DNA of 64,000 nt from JAFARZ01 sp035651595 (GTDB taxonomy: Bacteria; Actinomycetota; Actinomycetes; Streptosporangiales; Streptosporangiaceae). A program made the translations under genes and the position numbers. The notes under the pieces are model-generated. The model was given only the letters and a program-made list of their open reading frames with translations. It was not told where the DNA came from and searched no databases. Position 1 is the stretch's first letter. Every line of letters starts with the position of its first letter. The stretch is taken from the NCBI GenBank assembly GCA_035651595.1, contig DASRFJ010000033.1, positions 49,266-113,265 on the forward strand. Direction: 5' to 3'. Of this stretch, positions 8,764-16,346 are shown in pieces.

Positions 8764-8794
8764 ACGCAATTATTACATCTGCCACACTGGATGC

Positions 8795-9523
8795 GTGCTG
8801 CTGCGCATTATAGGGGGAATAGCCGCCATCGCCGCTGTCGTGGGGGCTTCGGTGATGCTGTGGCCGAGCAAGTCCGCGGGCGGGCACGTGGCGAGCTGCG
8901 AACGCCGGCCGCTCGAGGTCGTCATCGTCGGCGCCTCGTACACGGCCGGGGTCGGCCCGGGCAACCCGGCTGAGTCATGGGCCGGCCTGCTCACCCGCGA
9001 CCTGCACGCCAACGCGGTCGTGTACGGGGTGCCTGGTGCCGGCTACGTGCGCCAAGGGTACGGACACCGCGGCCCGGTCATCGCCGAACTCGAGCACATC
9101 GACCTGCCATCGGTCGATCCGGAGCTGGTCATCGTGCAGGCCGGCCACAACGACATCGGGGTGCCGCTGGCGCTGGAGCGGCGGCAGGTCACCGAAGCCA
9201 TCGACCTGATCCGCGACGAGGCGCCCAGGGCCAAGATCGCCCTGGTCACCGTGTTCACCAAGAGGTCGCCGTCGCAGGCCGCCTACCGGACCGATCACGC
9301 GATCGTGTCCGCGGCCACCGCCGCGGACCGCGGCGTCATCATCATGGACCCGCTGACCCAGGGCTGGCGGTTCGGCCGGGTGCGCGACGGCCTGCATCCG
9401 TCCGTGGCCGGCAGCCATTGGCTCGCTAGCACCGTGGAACACGCGCTGCGCACGAACGACGCGACCTCGTTGTCAGGCACGTGCGCGCCGGCTAGCTCCC
9501 AGAAGCGGCCGCGCAGCGCCTGA
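8795..9523 (+). CDS. SGNH/GDSL-type hydrolase, membrane-anchored or secreted
   Basis: 242 aa. An N-terminal hydrophobic segment (about 2-22) acts as signal or anchor. The SGNH blocks are visible: GASYTAG (block I, catalytic Ser in a GAS rather than GDS context), GVPGAGY, QAGHNDIG (block III) and DGLHPSVAG (block V, catalytic Asp/His). It should be an extracytoplasmic esterase or lipase; the substrate is unknown. GTG 8795 is the only start that leaves a proper signal sequence; the longer frame from 8594 is antisense to the HD-GYP gene. The 3' end overlaps the convergent kinase gene by 32 bases. Confidence 0.82.
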   Translation: MLLRIIGGIAAIAAVVGASVMLWPSKSAGGHVASCERRPLEVVIVGASYTAGVGPGNPAESWAGLLTRDLHANAVVYGVPGAGYVRQGYGHRGPVIAELEHIDLPSVDPELVIVQAGHNDIGVPLALERRQVTEAIDLIRDEAPRAKIALVTVFTKRSPSQAAYRTDHAIVSAATAADRGVIIMDPLTQGWRFGRVRDGLHPSVAGSHWLASTVEHALRTNDATSLSGTCAPASSQKRPRSA

Positions 9524-10883
9524 CCGGCAGCCGGAACCGGATCAGCGTGCCGCCGTCCGCCGGGCTCTCCGTCTGGACATCGCCGCCGTGCGCCTCCGCC
9601 ACCTGCCGCACGATGGACAGCCCCAGTCCGGAGCCGGGCACTCCCCTGGCCGAGGCCGCGCGGTAGAAACGGTTGAAGACGTACGGCAGGTCCGCGGCGG
9701 CGATACCCGGCCCGTGGTCGCGCACCACGATCTCGCCGTCCCGCAGCCGCACCTCCACCGGCTCGCCCGGCGGGCTGAACTTCGCGGCGTTGTCCAGCAG
9801 GTTCCTGATCGCGCCGCGGATCCGCTCGGCGTCGCCGAAAGTCACGCACGGCTCCAGGTCCGCGGGGAACGACGTCCGCGGCCAGTCGCGTCTGGCCGCC
9901 TCCAGCCCGGCCACGACAGCGTCCTGGAGCCAGACGTCGTCGTACTCGCGCTCCACCGACTCCCCCCGTGCCAGTTCGGTGACGTTCGCCACCAGCGTGC
10001 CGAGCTCCGCGCCCTGAGCCGCCACCCGGTCGAGGATCTCCTTCCGCTCCTGCTCGGACAGGCCGGGGTCGCTGGCCAGCAGCTCGATGTTGAGCCGCAT
10101 GCTGGTCAGCGGCGTGCGCAGCTCGTGGCTCGCGTCGCTGACCAGCTGGCGCTGGGCGACGAGCGACCGCTGGAGCGCGTCGAGCATGGTGTTGAACGAG
10201 GCCGCGAGCCTGCCCAGCTCATCGGGCCGGTCAACGTCCACCCGCTCACCGGGGTCACCGGTCGCGGTCACCTGTTCCGCGACGGCGGCCAGGCGGCTCA
10301 GCGGTGCCAGGCCAGCCCTGGCCACGCCCCAGCCGACCAGGGCGGCCAGCGCGATCCCCGCCACGCTGAGCAGCGCCAGCGTGGCCCCGACCCTGGTCAC
10401 CTCCGTGTCGACGGAGTTCAGCGGAACGGCCAGCTGCATCGCCAGGCCCGGCGCGAGCGGCGCGGTCAGCACCATGGCCCGGACGCCGCCCAGCGTGGCG
10501 TCCGAGTAGTAGGCCGCGCGACGCCCCGCGGCGACGTCGACGGCGCCCTGGGTCTTGGGCAGCAGCCCGTAGTCGCCGGCCGGTGCCCAGACGATGCCGT
10601 CGGACGCCACCAGCTGGGTATACGGGCTCGTCGTGCCGAACCGGTCCGATTCCGGCGGCACCCAGCCCTCCGGGATCCGGCCGTGCTCGCGCGCGGCGAG
10701 GTGCTGCACGGCGGCCTCGCGCGCCGCGAGCTCATCCTGGAGCTGATCACGCAGGTCGGCGCGGATGACGAGGAAGGCCACGGCGGTGATCACGAGCGTG
10801 ACGGCGGCGACCGCGACAGAGACCGCGAGCGTGAACCGGGTGCGCAGCAGCATCGGCCCGCGGCGTATCCAGCGGCGCGCCAT
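9492..10883 (-). CDS. Sensor histidine kinase, MprB-like
   Basis: 463 aa. Two membrane helices (about 13-35 and 160-183) flank an extracellular sensor of about 125 residues. HAMP follows (about 185-235), then the H-box SDASHELRTPLTS, N-box RNLLDNAAKFSP, G1 DHGPGIA and G2 GSGLGLSIV. The order and lengths match MprB-type envelope stress kinases of actinobacteria. The start overlaps the stop of the response-regulator gene by one base (TGATG), so the pair is coupled. Signal unknown. Confidence 0.92.
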   Translation of the reverse strand: MARRWIRRGPMLLRTRFTLAVSVAVAAVTLVITAVAFLVIRADLRDQLQDELAAREAAVQHLAAREHGRIPEGWVPPESDRFGTTSPYTQLVASDGIVWAPAGDYGLLPKTQGAVDVAAGRRAAYYSDATLGGVRAMVLTAPLAPGLAMQLAVPLNSVDTEVTRVGATLALLSVAGIALAALVGWGVARAGLAPLSRLAAVAEQVTATGDPGERVDVDRPDELGRLAASFNTMLDALQRSLVAQRQLVSDASHELRTPLTSMRLNIELLASDPGLSEQERKEILDRVAAQGAELGTLVANVTELARGESVEREYDDVWLQDAVVAGLEAARRDWPRTSFPADLEPCVTFGDAERIRGAIRNLLDNAAKFSPPGEPVEVRLRDGEIVVRDHGPGIAAADLPYVFNRFYRAASARGVPGSGLGLSIVRQVAEAHGGDVQTESPADGGTLIRFRLPVRRCAAASGS

Positions 10884-11572
10884 CAGCGCATGATCCGCAT
10901 CACGTAGCCGACACCTCGCACGTTGTGCACGAGCCGCTGCCGCCCGCCCTCCTCCAGCTTGTGCCGAAGAAAGCCGACGAACACCTGGAGCGCGTTGGAC
11001 GCCGGCGCCTCGCCGTAGCCCCAGACCCGGTCCAGGATCACCTCGTAGCTGAGCACCTGCTCGGCGTTGCGCAACAGCAGCTCGAGCAGGCTGAACTCGA
11101 TCCTGGTGAGCGCGATGTCCGCGCCGTCGCGGGTCACCTTCCTGGTGGTCGCGTCCATCGTCAGGTCGGCATAGCCGAGCACCTCATGAGAGAGCCGGCT
11201 CCGCCTGAGCAGAGCCTGAACGCGAGCCAGTAGTTCCCGCAGCGCGAAGGGCTTCACCAGATAGTCGTCCGCGCCCGCCTCCAGCCCGGTGACCCGGTCG
11301 TCGACGGCGTACCTGGCGGTCAGCACCAGGACCGGCGTCCGGTCCCCGCGTTCCCGTAGCCGACGGCAGACCTCGAACCCGTCGAGGACCGGCATCAGCA
11401 CGTCGAGCACGATCAGGTCCACCGGAGACCTGGCCACGGCGTCGAGCGCGTCGCTCCCGTTACTGACCGCGGTCACCGAGTAACCGGCCGACCGCAGCGC
11501 GCGGCCGAGCGAGTCACGCACGTCGGGATCGTCGTCCACGACGAGCAGTCTCGCCCCGCTGCCGGCATCCAT
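10883..11572 (-). CDS. OmpR-family response regulator, MprA-like
   Basis: 229 aa. The receiver domain has VVDDDPDVRDSLG, phosphoacceptor Asp in VLDVLMPVLDG and the conserved KPF lysine. The C-terminal winged helix ends in VFVGFLRHKLEEGG...VHNVRGVGYVMR. ATG 11572 fits the family's start exactly; the frame is open for 84 more codons upstream, but that stretch contains the promoter region and has no homology. It is cotranscribed with the kinase downstream and divergent from the phosphosulfolactate-synthase-like gene. Confidence 0.93.
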   Translation of the reverse strand: MDAGSGARLLVVDDDPDVRDSLGRALRSAGYSVTAVSNGSDALDAVARSPVDLIVLDVLMPVLDGFEVCRRLRERGDRTPVLVLTARYAVDDRVTGLEAGADDYLVKPFALRELLARVQALLRRSRLSHEVLGYADLTMDATTRKVTRDGADIALTRIEFSLLELLLRNAEQVLSYEVILDRVWGYGEAPASNALQVFVGFLRHKLEEGGRQRLVHNVRGVGYVMRIMR

Positions 11573-11580
11573 CCCTGAAT

Positions 11581-11597
11581 GGAACCTCTGGGAACCT
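11581..11597 (-). promoter_or_regulatory. Direct repeat upstream of the response regulator, candidate autoregulatory site
   Basis: GGAACCT occurs at 11581-11587 and again at 11591-11597, one helical turn apart, 9 bases upstream of the regulator's ATG. OmpR-family regulators typically bind direct repeats spaced 10-11 bases, so this is a plausible site for autoregulation. At this position it would overlap the start of transcription. Confidence 0.35.
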
Positions 11598-11693
11598 GGG
11601 AGGCAGTCAGTGCAGGATGAGAAAACGCTGCGAGATTCGCGCAGGCAGACGCAATTTAATCGAAATTTCAGTATCTCGCGAAGACTGCTCAGC

Positions 11694-12458
11694 ATGAATC
11701 CCACGACCTTGCGCCTGCCGAACCGGGCGCACAAGCCGCGCCGGACCGGGCTGACCATGGTCATCGATGGCGGAATACCCGCGGCGCACTTCGCCGACCT
11801 CGTGTCGTCGGCCGCGGAATACATCGACTATGTGAAGTTCGGCTGGGGCACGGCTGTGGTCTCCAGCACGTTGCGCACGAAGATCGACGTGCTGGCGGGG
11901 CATGACATCGGGTACTACTTCGGCGGGACCCTATTCGAGAAATACGTCGCGCAGGATCGCTTCGACGACTTCCGGCGGTTCTGCGACGAGTACTCGTGTC
12001 GCCACGTCGAAGTGTCCAACGGCACGATCGACCTTTCCAACGCGGAAAAGGCGAGCTATGTCCGCAAGCTGGCCGGCGATTTCACCGTCGTCTCCGAGGT
12101 TGGCTTCAAGGACTCCCAGCGCTCGGAGCAGCTACCGCCCAGCGCGTGGATCAGCTGCATCCGCGAAGACCTCGAGGCGGGCGCGACGCTCGTCACGCTG
12201 GAGGCACGGGAGAGCGGCAAGTCCGGCATCTGCCGGCCGGACGGCGCGCTCAGGTTCGGCCTGATCGAGGACGTGCTGTCGTCGGGCATCGACGGGAACA
12301 GCCTGCTCTTCGAGGCGCCGACCACCGCGCTGCAAGCGCATTTCGTGACCCGGATCGGTCCGGACGTGAACCTCGGCAACGTCCCGGCGCAGGCGGTCAT
12401 CGGGCTGGAGACCCTGCGGCTGGGGCTCCGCGCGGACACGCTTGCCGCCTTCGACTAG
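11694..12458 (+). CDS. Phosphosulfolactate synthase-like protein (ComA family)
   Basis: 254 aa. The sequence follows the ComA/YitD family: GLTMVIDGG near the start, IDYVKFGWGT, GGTLFEKYV, VEVSNGTIDLS and SEVGFKD, the region holding the family's catalytic lysine, then VTLEARESG, LLFEAP and a C-terminal NLGNVPAQAVIGLETLRLGL. Known members add sulfite to phosphoenolpyruvate to give phosphosulfolactate, the first step towards coenzyme M or sulfolactate. ATG 11694 is chosen because homology begins there; the frame from 11610 reads through the promoter. It leads a plus-strand cluster with VOC, acyltransferase and AMP-ligase genes. The partners do not include a ComB phosphatase, so the product may differ from sulfolactate (inference). 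Confidence 0.82.
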   Translation: MNPTTLRLPNRAHKPRRTGLTMVIDGGIPAAHFADLVSSAAEYIDYVKFGWGTAVVSSTLRTKIDVLAGHDIGYYFGGTLFEKYVAQDRFDDFRRFCDEYSCRHVEVSNGTIDLSNAEKASYVRKLAGDFTVVSEVGFKDSQRSEQLPPSAWISCIREDLEAGATLVTLEARESGKSGICRPDGALRFGLIEDVLSSGIDGNSLLFEAPTTALQAHFVTRIGPDVNLGNVPAQAVIGLETLRLGLRADTLAAFD

Positions 12459-12470
12459 AGAGGTATGCAC

Positions 12471-12878
12471 ATGCGGACCACCTGCGACGTTTTCCACCTG
12501 GCCATTCCGGTGCACGACCTCGACGAGGCACAGCGCTTCTATGTCACGATGCTCGGCTGCAAACTGGCCAGGCGGTATCCGGACCGGATCACCGTGGATT
12601 TCTTCGGCGACCAGCTGGTGTGCCACCTCACCGAGGCCGAGCCGCCCGCACCGGAGTCCCTGGATCTGTACCCGCGCCATTTCGGTGTCACGTTCCGCGA
12701 GGAGGCGGACTTCCAGGCGGTGTACGACTGCGCGGTCATCCGCAAGATCCCGTTCTTCAGGGATGTGTCGTCGCGGTTCGAGGCGCTGGCCGAAGAGCAC
12801 CGGACGTTCGTGCTCGTCGATCCGTCCGGCAACCTGCTGGAGTTCAAGCATTACCGTGATCCGCGGATGATGTACTGA
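12471..12878 (+). CDS. VOC (glyoxalase/dioxygenase fold) family protein
   Basis: 135 aa. Two beta-alpha-beta-beta-beta modules are visible. The likely metal ligands are His9 (FHLAIPV), His70 (PRHFGVTF) and Glu124 (NLLEFKHY), the usual positions for VOC enzymes. An ATG at 12465 is too near the Shine-Dalgarno GAGAGG; ATG 12471 has the correct 7-base gap. It follows the phosphosulfolactate-synthase-like gene by 12 bases, and its stop overlaps the next gene (TGATG), so it belongs to the same operon. The reaction is unknown; isomerase, lyase and dioxygenase are all possible. Confidence 0.8.
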   Translation: MRTTCDVFHLAIPVHDLDEAQRFYVTMLGCKLARRYPDRITVDFFGDQLVCHLTEAEPPAPESLDLYPRHFGVTFREEADFQAVYDCAVIRKIPFFRDVSSRFEALAEEHRTFVLVDPSGNLLEFKHYRDPRMMY

Positions 12879-14116
12879 TGCCGGGCAGGCGGCTCGACCA
12901 CGTCGACGCCACCCGTCCGGTCAAGCAGGTAGGCGTCGTCAGCACCCACGTGCTGCTGTTCTTCGCCCCGGCGAGTGCCGCGGTGACGGCAGGCGCCGCG
13001 CTCACCTTGCTGCACGCGGCGCGGGACGCGTTCTTCTTCGTCTCCGCGTGCATGCTGACCTACGCCTACGCGGATCTGGAACGGTCCGGGCTGCGCCGGT
13101 TCTACCGGCGCCGGTTCGTCTCGGTGGGCATCCCGTACCTGTGCTGGACGCTCATTTACTACCTGAGCACGCTGCCCAAGGCGGGTTATCCCAGCACGGG
13201 CCGGGCGCTGTGGGCGCTGCCCCATCTGCTCTACGTCGGGTACTACCACCTGTACTTCCTGCTCGTGATCATGCAGTTCTACCTGGTGTTCCCGTTCGTG
13301 CTCTGGCTGCTGCGGCGCACCGCCGGGCATCACGGGCTGCTGCTCGCGGCCGTCGTGGCGATGCAGTTCCTGCTGGTCATCGCCATGCACTGGAACGTGC
13401 TCCCGCTCGGGCTGCGCGGGGTCTGGGCACAGCGCGAGGCGCCCACCTACGTGCTGTACCTGCTCGGCGGGGCCATCGCCGCCTGCCACCTGGCCCAGGT
13501 GCACGACTGGCTGTGCCGGAACGCCCATCTGGTGGTGCTGTTCACGTTCGCGGCGGCGATCGCCGCCGAGGTGGTCTACTACCTCGCGCAGGACGGCGTG
13601 ACGACCGTGCTCGGCGCGGGCGACGACCCGTTCCAGCCGAGCGTCATCCCGTTCAACGCCGGGATCATCGCGTGCCTGTACCTGACCGGCGTCGCGCTGG
13701 TCCGGCCGGGACGCCCGGACTGGATGCGCGCGGCGGTGCGGTCCGGCTCCGACAACGCGTACGGCGTCTACCTGGCGCAGCTGCTGTTCATCAACGCGCT
13801 GGTGTGGCTGGGCTGGCAGGGCCTGACCGGCACGGTGCCGTGGCCGCTGCTGTGCCTGCTGACCGTCGTGATCGTTTACCTGGGTTCCTTCGCACTGACA
13901 AGCCTGCTCGCCCGGACCCCGCTGGCGGTGCCGCTCACCGGCCGCGCATGGGTCCGGCTGACGACGAGAACGGATGATGAGCGTGATAAGAGACTGGATC
14001 GAGGCAGCCGCCGTCAGCCGTGGCGACGCTCCGTACCTGGAGGACGCGAGCGGGTCGGCGACGCTGACGTACGCGGAACTGAGCCGGTCTATACGGGCCT
14101 GGGCACGCCACCTTGA
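12878..14116 (+). CDS. Acyltransferase 3 family membrane protein
   Basis: 412 aa. It begins LDHVDATRPVKQVGVVSTHVLLFF, the start helix of the OafA/acyltransferase-3 family with its conserved His, followed by about ten membrane helices (FFFVSACMLTYAY, LYFLLVIMQFYLVFPFVLWLL and others). These enzymes transfer acyl groups to sugars, peptides or lipids at the membrane. The last about 50 residues are strongly charged, lack membrane helices and overlap the next gene by 143 bases. The true product may end earlier if there is a frameshift. The start is coupled to the VOC gene. Confidence 0.8.
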   Translation: MPGRRLDHVDATRPVKQVGVVSTHVLLFFAPASAAVTAGAALTLLHAARDAFFFVSACMLTYAYADLERSGLRRFYRRRFVSVGIPYLCWTLIYYLSTLPKAGYPSTGRALWALPHLLYVGYYHLYFLLVIMQFYLVFPFVLWLLRRTAGHHGLLLAAVVAMQFLLVIAMHWNVLPLGLRGVWAQREAPTYVLYLLGGAIAACHLAQVHDWLCRNAHLVVLFTFAAAIAAEVVYYLAQDGVTTVLGAGDDPFQPSVIPFNAGIIACLYLTGVALVRPGRPDWMRAAVRSGSDNAYGVYLAQLLFINALVWLGWQGLTGTVPWPLLCLLTVVIVYLGSFALTSLLARTPLAVPLTGRAWVRLTTRTDDERDKRLDRGSRRQPWRRSVPGGRERVGDADVRGTEPVYTGLGTPP

Positions 14117-15452
14117 TGACGCGGGCGTCGCGCCCGGCGGTGGCGTCGCCGTCTGCCTGCCCGATCCTGTTGGCTACGCGACCGCGCTCGTCGGCATCGT
14201 CGCGGCCGGGCGGGTCGCGGTGCCACTCGATCCGGCCGCGCCTGCCGCCGATGCCGCCAGGGTGCTCGCGGTCGCGCGGCCGGCCGCCATCGTCGGCGTC
14301 TCCTCCGCCGACGCGCCGGACGGCCTGACGCCGATCCAGCCACCCGGAGATCCCGCGGAGTCCGGTTCCGCGGGATCTCCGGGTCTGCCCGCGGGGGCCG
14401 GCGGGATCTTCCTGTGCACCAGCGGCACCACCGGAACGCCGAAGGGCATCTTGCTGCGCGAGGACCAGCTGTGCCATGTCGCCAGCAGCGTCGCCAGCCA
14501 CCATCGGCTCGGCCCTGCCGACCGCGGCTACTGCTCGCTGCCGCTGTTCCACGTGAACGCCGAGGTGGTCGGCCTGCTCGCGACGCTCAGCGCCGGAGCG
14601 TGCCTGGTGGTCGACCGCAAGTTCAGCCGCCGGCGGTTCTGGCCGGTGATCGCCGAGCGGGAGATCACCTGGATCAACGCGGTCCCCGCGATCATCTCCT
14701 TGCTGGCCATGGACCCCGGTGGGGTCCGGGTGCCCCCGCGGGTCCGGTTCGTCAGGTCCGCCTCGGCTCCCCTGCCGCCGTCGGCGCTCGTGCGGTTCGA
14801 GGAGGCGTTCGGCATCCCCATCGTGGAGACCTACGGCATGACGGAGGCGGCCAGCATGATCACCGCCAACCCGCTGGACGGGCCGCGCAAGCCCGGCTCG
14901 GCGGGCCTGCCCGCTGGCACGGAGCTGCGGGTGCTGCCGCTGCCGGACGAGGCCGCCGCGATGCCCGGCCCGTGCCCGCCCGGCGTGATCGGCCGGGTGC
15001 AGATCCGCGGCCGCGGCGTCATCACCCGGTACGCGAGCGGCGGCCGGCCCGGCACCATCGACGCGGCGGGCTGGCTGGCGACGGGTGACCTCGGCTACCT
15101 CGACTCGGACGGCTACCTGTTCCTGGCCGGGCGATCGGATGACGTGATCAACCGTGGCGGCGAGAAGATCTACCCGCGGGAAATCGAGGAGCTGCTGCTG
15201 GCCCAGCCCGGCGTGCGGTCCGCCGCGGTGGTCCCGGCCCACGACGAGGTCCTCGGCGAGCGCCCCGTCGCCTACGTGGTCCCCGCGGCGCCCGGCACCG
15301 AAGTAGCCGCGGCACTGCACGAGGCGTGCGCCGCGGGGCTGCCGCGGCACAAGCGGCCCGACACGATTCACGTGGTGGCCGAACTACCGGTCGGCCCGAC
15401 CGGCAAGGTCGCCAGGAGCCGGCTGAAGGAACTCGCCCACCTGGGACGGTAA
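13974..15452 (+). CDS. AMP-dependent acyl-CoA synthetase/ligase (ANL superfamily)
   Basis: 492 aa. Core motifs appear in order: P-loop FLCTSGTTGTPKGILL (about 145-160), ETYGMTEAASMI, GWLATGDLGYLDSDGYL, GRSDDVINRGGEKIYPREIE and the C-terminal catalytic lysine in GPTGKVARSRL. It activates a carboxylic acid as an adenylate and loads it on CoA or a carrier. The likely role is to supply the acyl group for the upstream acyltransferase or a tailored acid in the same pathway (inference). ATG 13974 and 13977 are equally possible starts. A perfect 18-bp inverted repeat lies inside the gene just before the P-loop. Confidence 0.9.
   Translation: MMSVIRDWIEAAAVSRGDAPYLEDASGSATLTYAELSRSIRAWARHLDDAGVAPGGGVAVCLPDPVGYATALVGIVAAGRVAVPLDPAAPAADAARVLAVARPAAIVGVSSADAPDGLTPIQPPGDPAESGSAGSPGLPAGAGGIFLCTSGTTGTPKGILLREDQLCHVASSVASHHRLGPADRGYCSLPLFHVNAEVVGLLATLSAGACLVVDRKFSRRRFWPVIAEREITWINAVPAIISLLAMDPGGVRVPPRVRFVRSASAPLPPSALVRFEEAFGIPIVETYGMTEAASMITANPLDGPRKPGSAGLPAGTELRVLPLPDEAAAMPGPCPPGVIGRVQIRGRGVITRYASGGRPGTIDAAGWLATGDLGYLDSDGYLFLAGRSDDVINRGGEKIYPREIEELLLAQPGVRSAAVVPAHDEVLGERPVAYVVPAAPGTEVAAALHEACAAGLPRHKRPDTIHVVAELPVGPTGKVARSRLKELAHLGR
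14342..14384. repeat. Perfect 18-bp inverted repeat inside the AMP-ligase gene
   Basis: ACCCGGAGATCCCGCGGA (14342-14359) and its exact complement (14367-14384) are separated by 7 bases. In the protein it encodes the Gly/Pro/Ser-rich stretch PPGDPAESGSAGSPG in a linker that is normally short in this family, consistent with in-frame insertion of a palindromic element. Confidence 0.9.
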
Positions 15453-15453
15453 G

Positions 15454-15702
15454 TCACCGCGGCACGTGGGACGGACGGGGGTCGAGGTCACGGCGGGCGG
15501 CCCGGTAATCGGCTAGGCGGTCGATCAGCAGGGAGGTGAGCGCGTAGCTGGCGGCGAGGAACAGGGCGGCGAGGCCGAACCAGACGGGAAGGAGCACCTC
15601 CCACCACGGCCAGCCGATGACGCCGGCCAGCTTGAGCGCGACCAGCAAGCCGGAGAGCGAGAACGAGAACGACACATTGCGCTGTCGGCGGCGGTCGGCC
15701 AT
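15454..15702 (-). CDS. Small two-helix membrane protein of unknown function
   Basis: 82 aa from ATG 15702. A basic N-terminus (MADRRRQRNVSF) is followed by two hydrophobic helices (about 12-30 and 36-58) separated by WPWWE, and a charged C-terminus. It is convergent with the AMP-ligase gene, one base between stops. No family assigned. A longer start at 15747 is less likely because its extra residues read MRSWPYCWADLYPG, unlike a signal or domain. Confidence 0.55.
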   Translation of the reverse strand: MADRRRQRNVSFSFSLSGLLVALKLAGVIGWPWWEVLLPVWFGLAALFLAASYALTSLLIDRLADYRAARRDLDPRPSHVPR

Positions 15703-15718
15703 GGCCCCAGGATAGAGG

Positions 15719-16336
15719 TCAGCCCAGCAATACGGCCAGGAACGCACCGGCGATCATGAACGGGCCGAACGGGATCTGCTGCTTGCGGGTGGCGCGGCCG
15801 GTGGCGAGCAGGGCGACGCTGTAGACGGCGGCCAGCGCGAAGCCGGCGAAGCCGCCGAGCAGCAGCAGGTTCCAGCTCGTCCAGGCGAGCATCGTGCCCA
15901 GGCTCGCCGCCAGCTTGACGTCGCCGAGGCCCATCCCGGACGGGCTGATCAGCAGCAGGATCAGGTACACCCCCGCGAGCACGAGCCCGCCGAGGGCGGC
16001 GCGTCCCAGGGCGCCCCACCCACCGCTGACCGCGGCGGCCACAATGAGGAACAGGCCGGTGGCGGCGTACGCCGCGCCGGTGAGCAGGTCGGGCAGCCGC
16101 TTGACCGCCGCGTCGATGAACGCCAGCGGCACCGTGCACACCGCGAGCGCGCACGCCGCGGCGAGCACCAGCGGCGGGTGCACGCGGGCGCCAAGAGCGG
16201 CGAGCAGGATCGCGGAAACAAGTCCCACAACCAGCCATGAAGCCACGGACGCACCGACGGCAAAACGGCTGATCAGCGCGCGCTGGGGACGGCCGATGGC
16301 CAGGCCGGCCACGGCTAGAGCAGCAACGGCGTACAC
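15719..16336 (-). CDS. A24 family prepilin peptidase (TadV/CpaA-like)
   Basis: 205 aa with about six membrane helices. The two catalytic aspartates are visible: FIDAAVKRLPD in the first loop and GMGLGDVKLAA, the GxGD motif. The N-methyltransferase domain of full PilD enzymes is missing, as in the short actinobacterial Tad/Flp-type peptidases. GTG start at 16336. No pilin, secretion ATPase or Tad genes are found nearby, so its substrates must be encoded elsewhere. Confidence 0.88.
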   Translation of the reverse strand: MYAVAALAVAGLAIGRPQRALISRFAVGASVASWLVVGLVSAILLAALGARVHPPLVLAAACALAVCTVPLAFIDAAVKRLPDLLTGAAYAATGLFLIVAAAVSGGWGALGRAALGGLVLAGVYLILLLISPSGMGLGDVKLAASLGTMLAWTSWNLLLLGGFAGFALAAVYSVALLATGRATRKQQIPFGPFMIAGAFLAVLLG

Positions 16337-16346
16337 TCCGCGCAGG

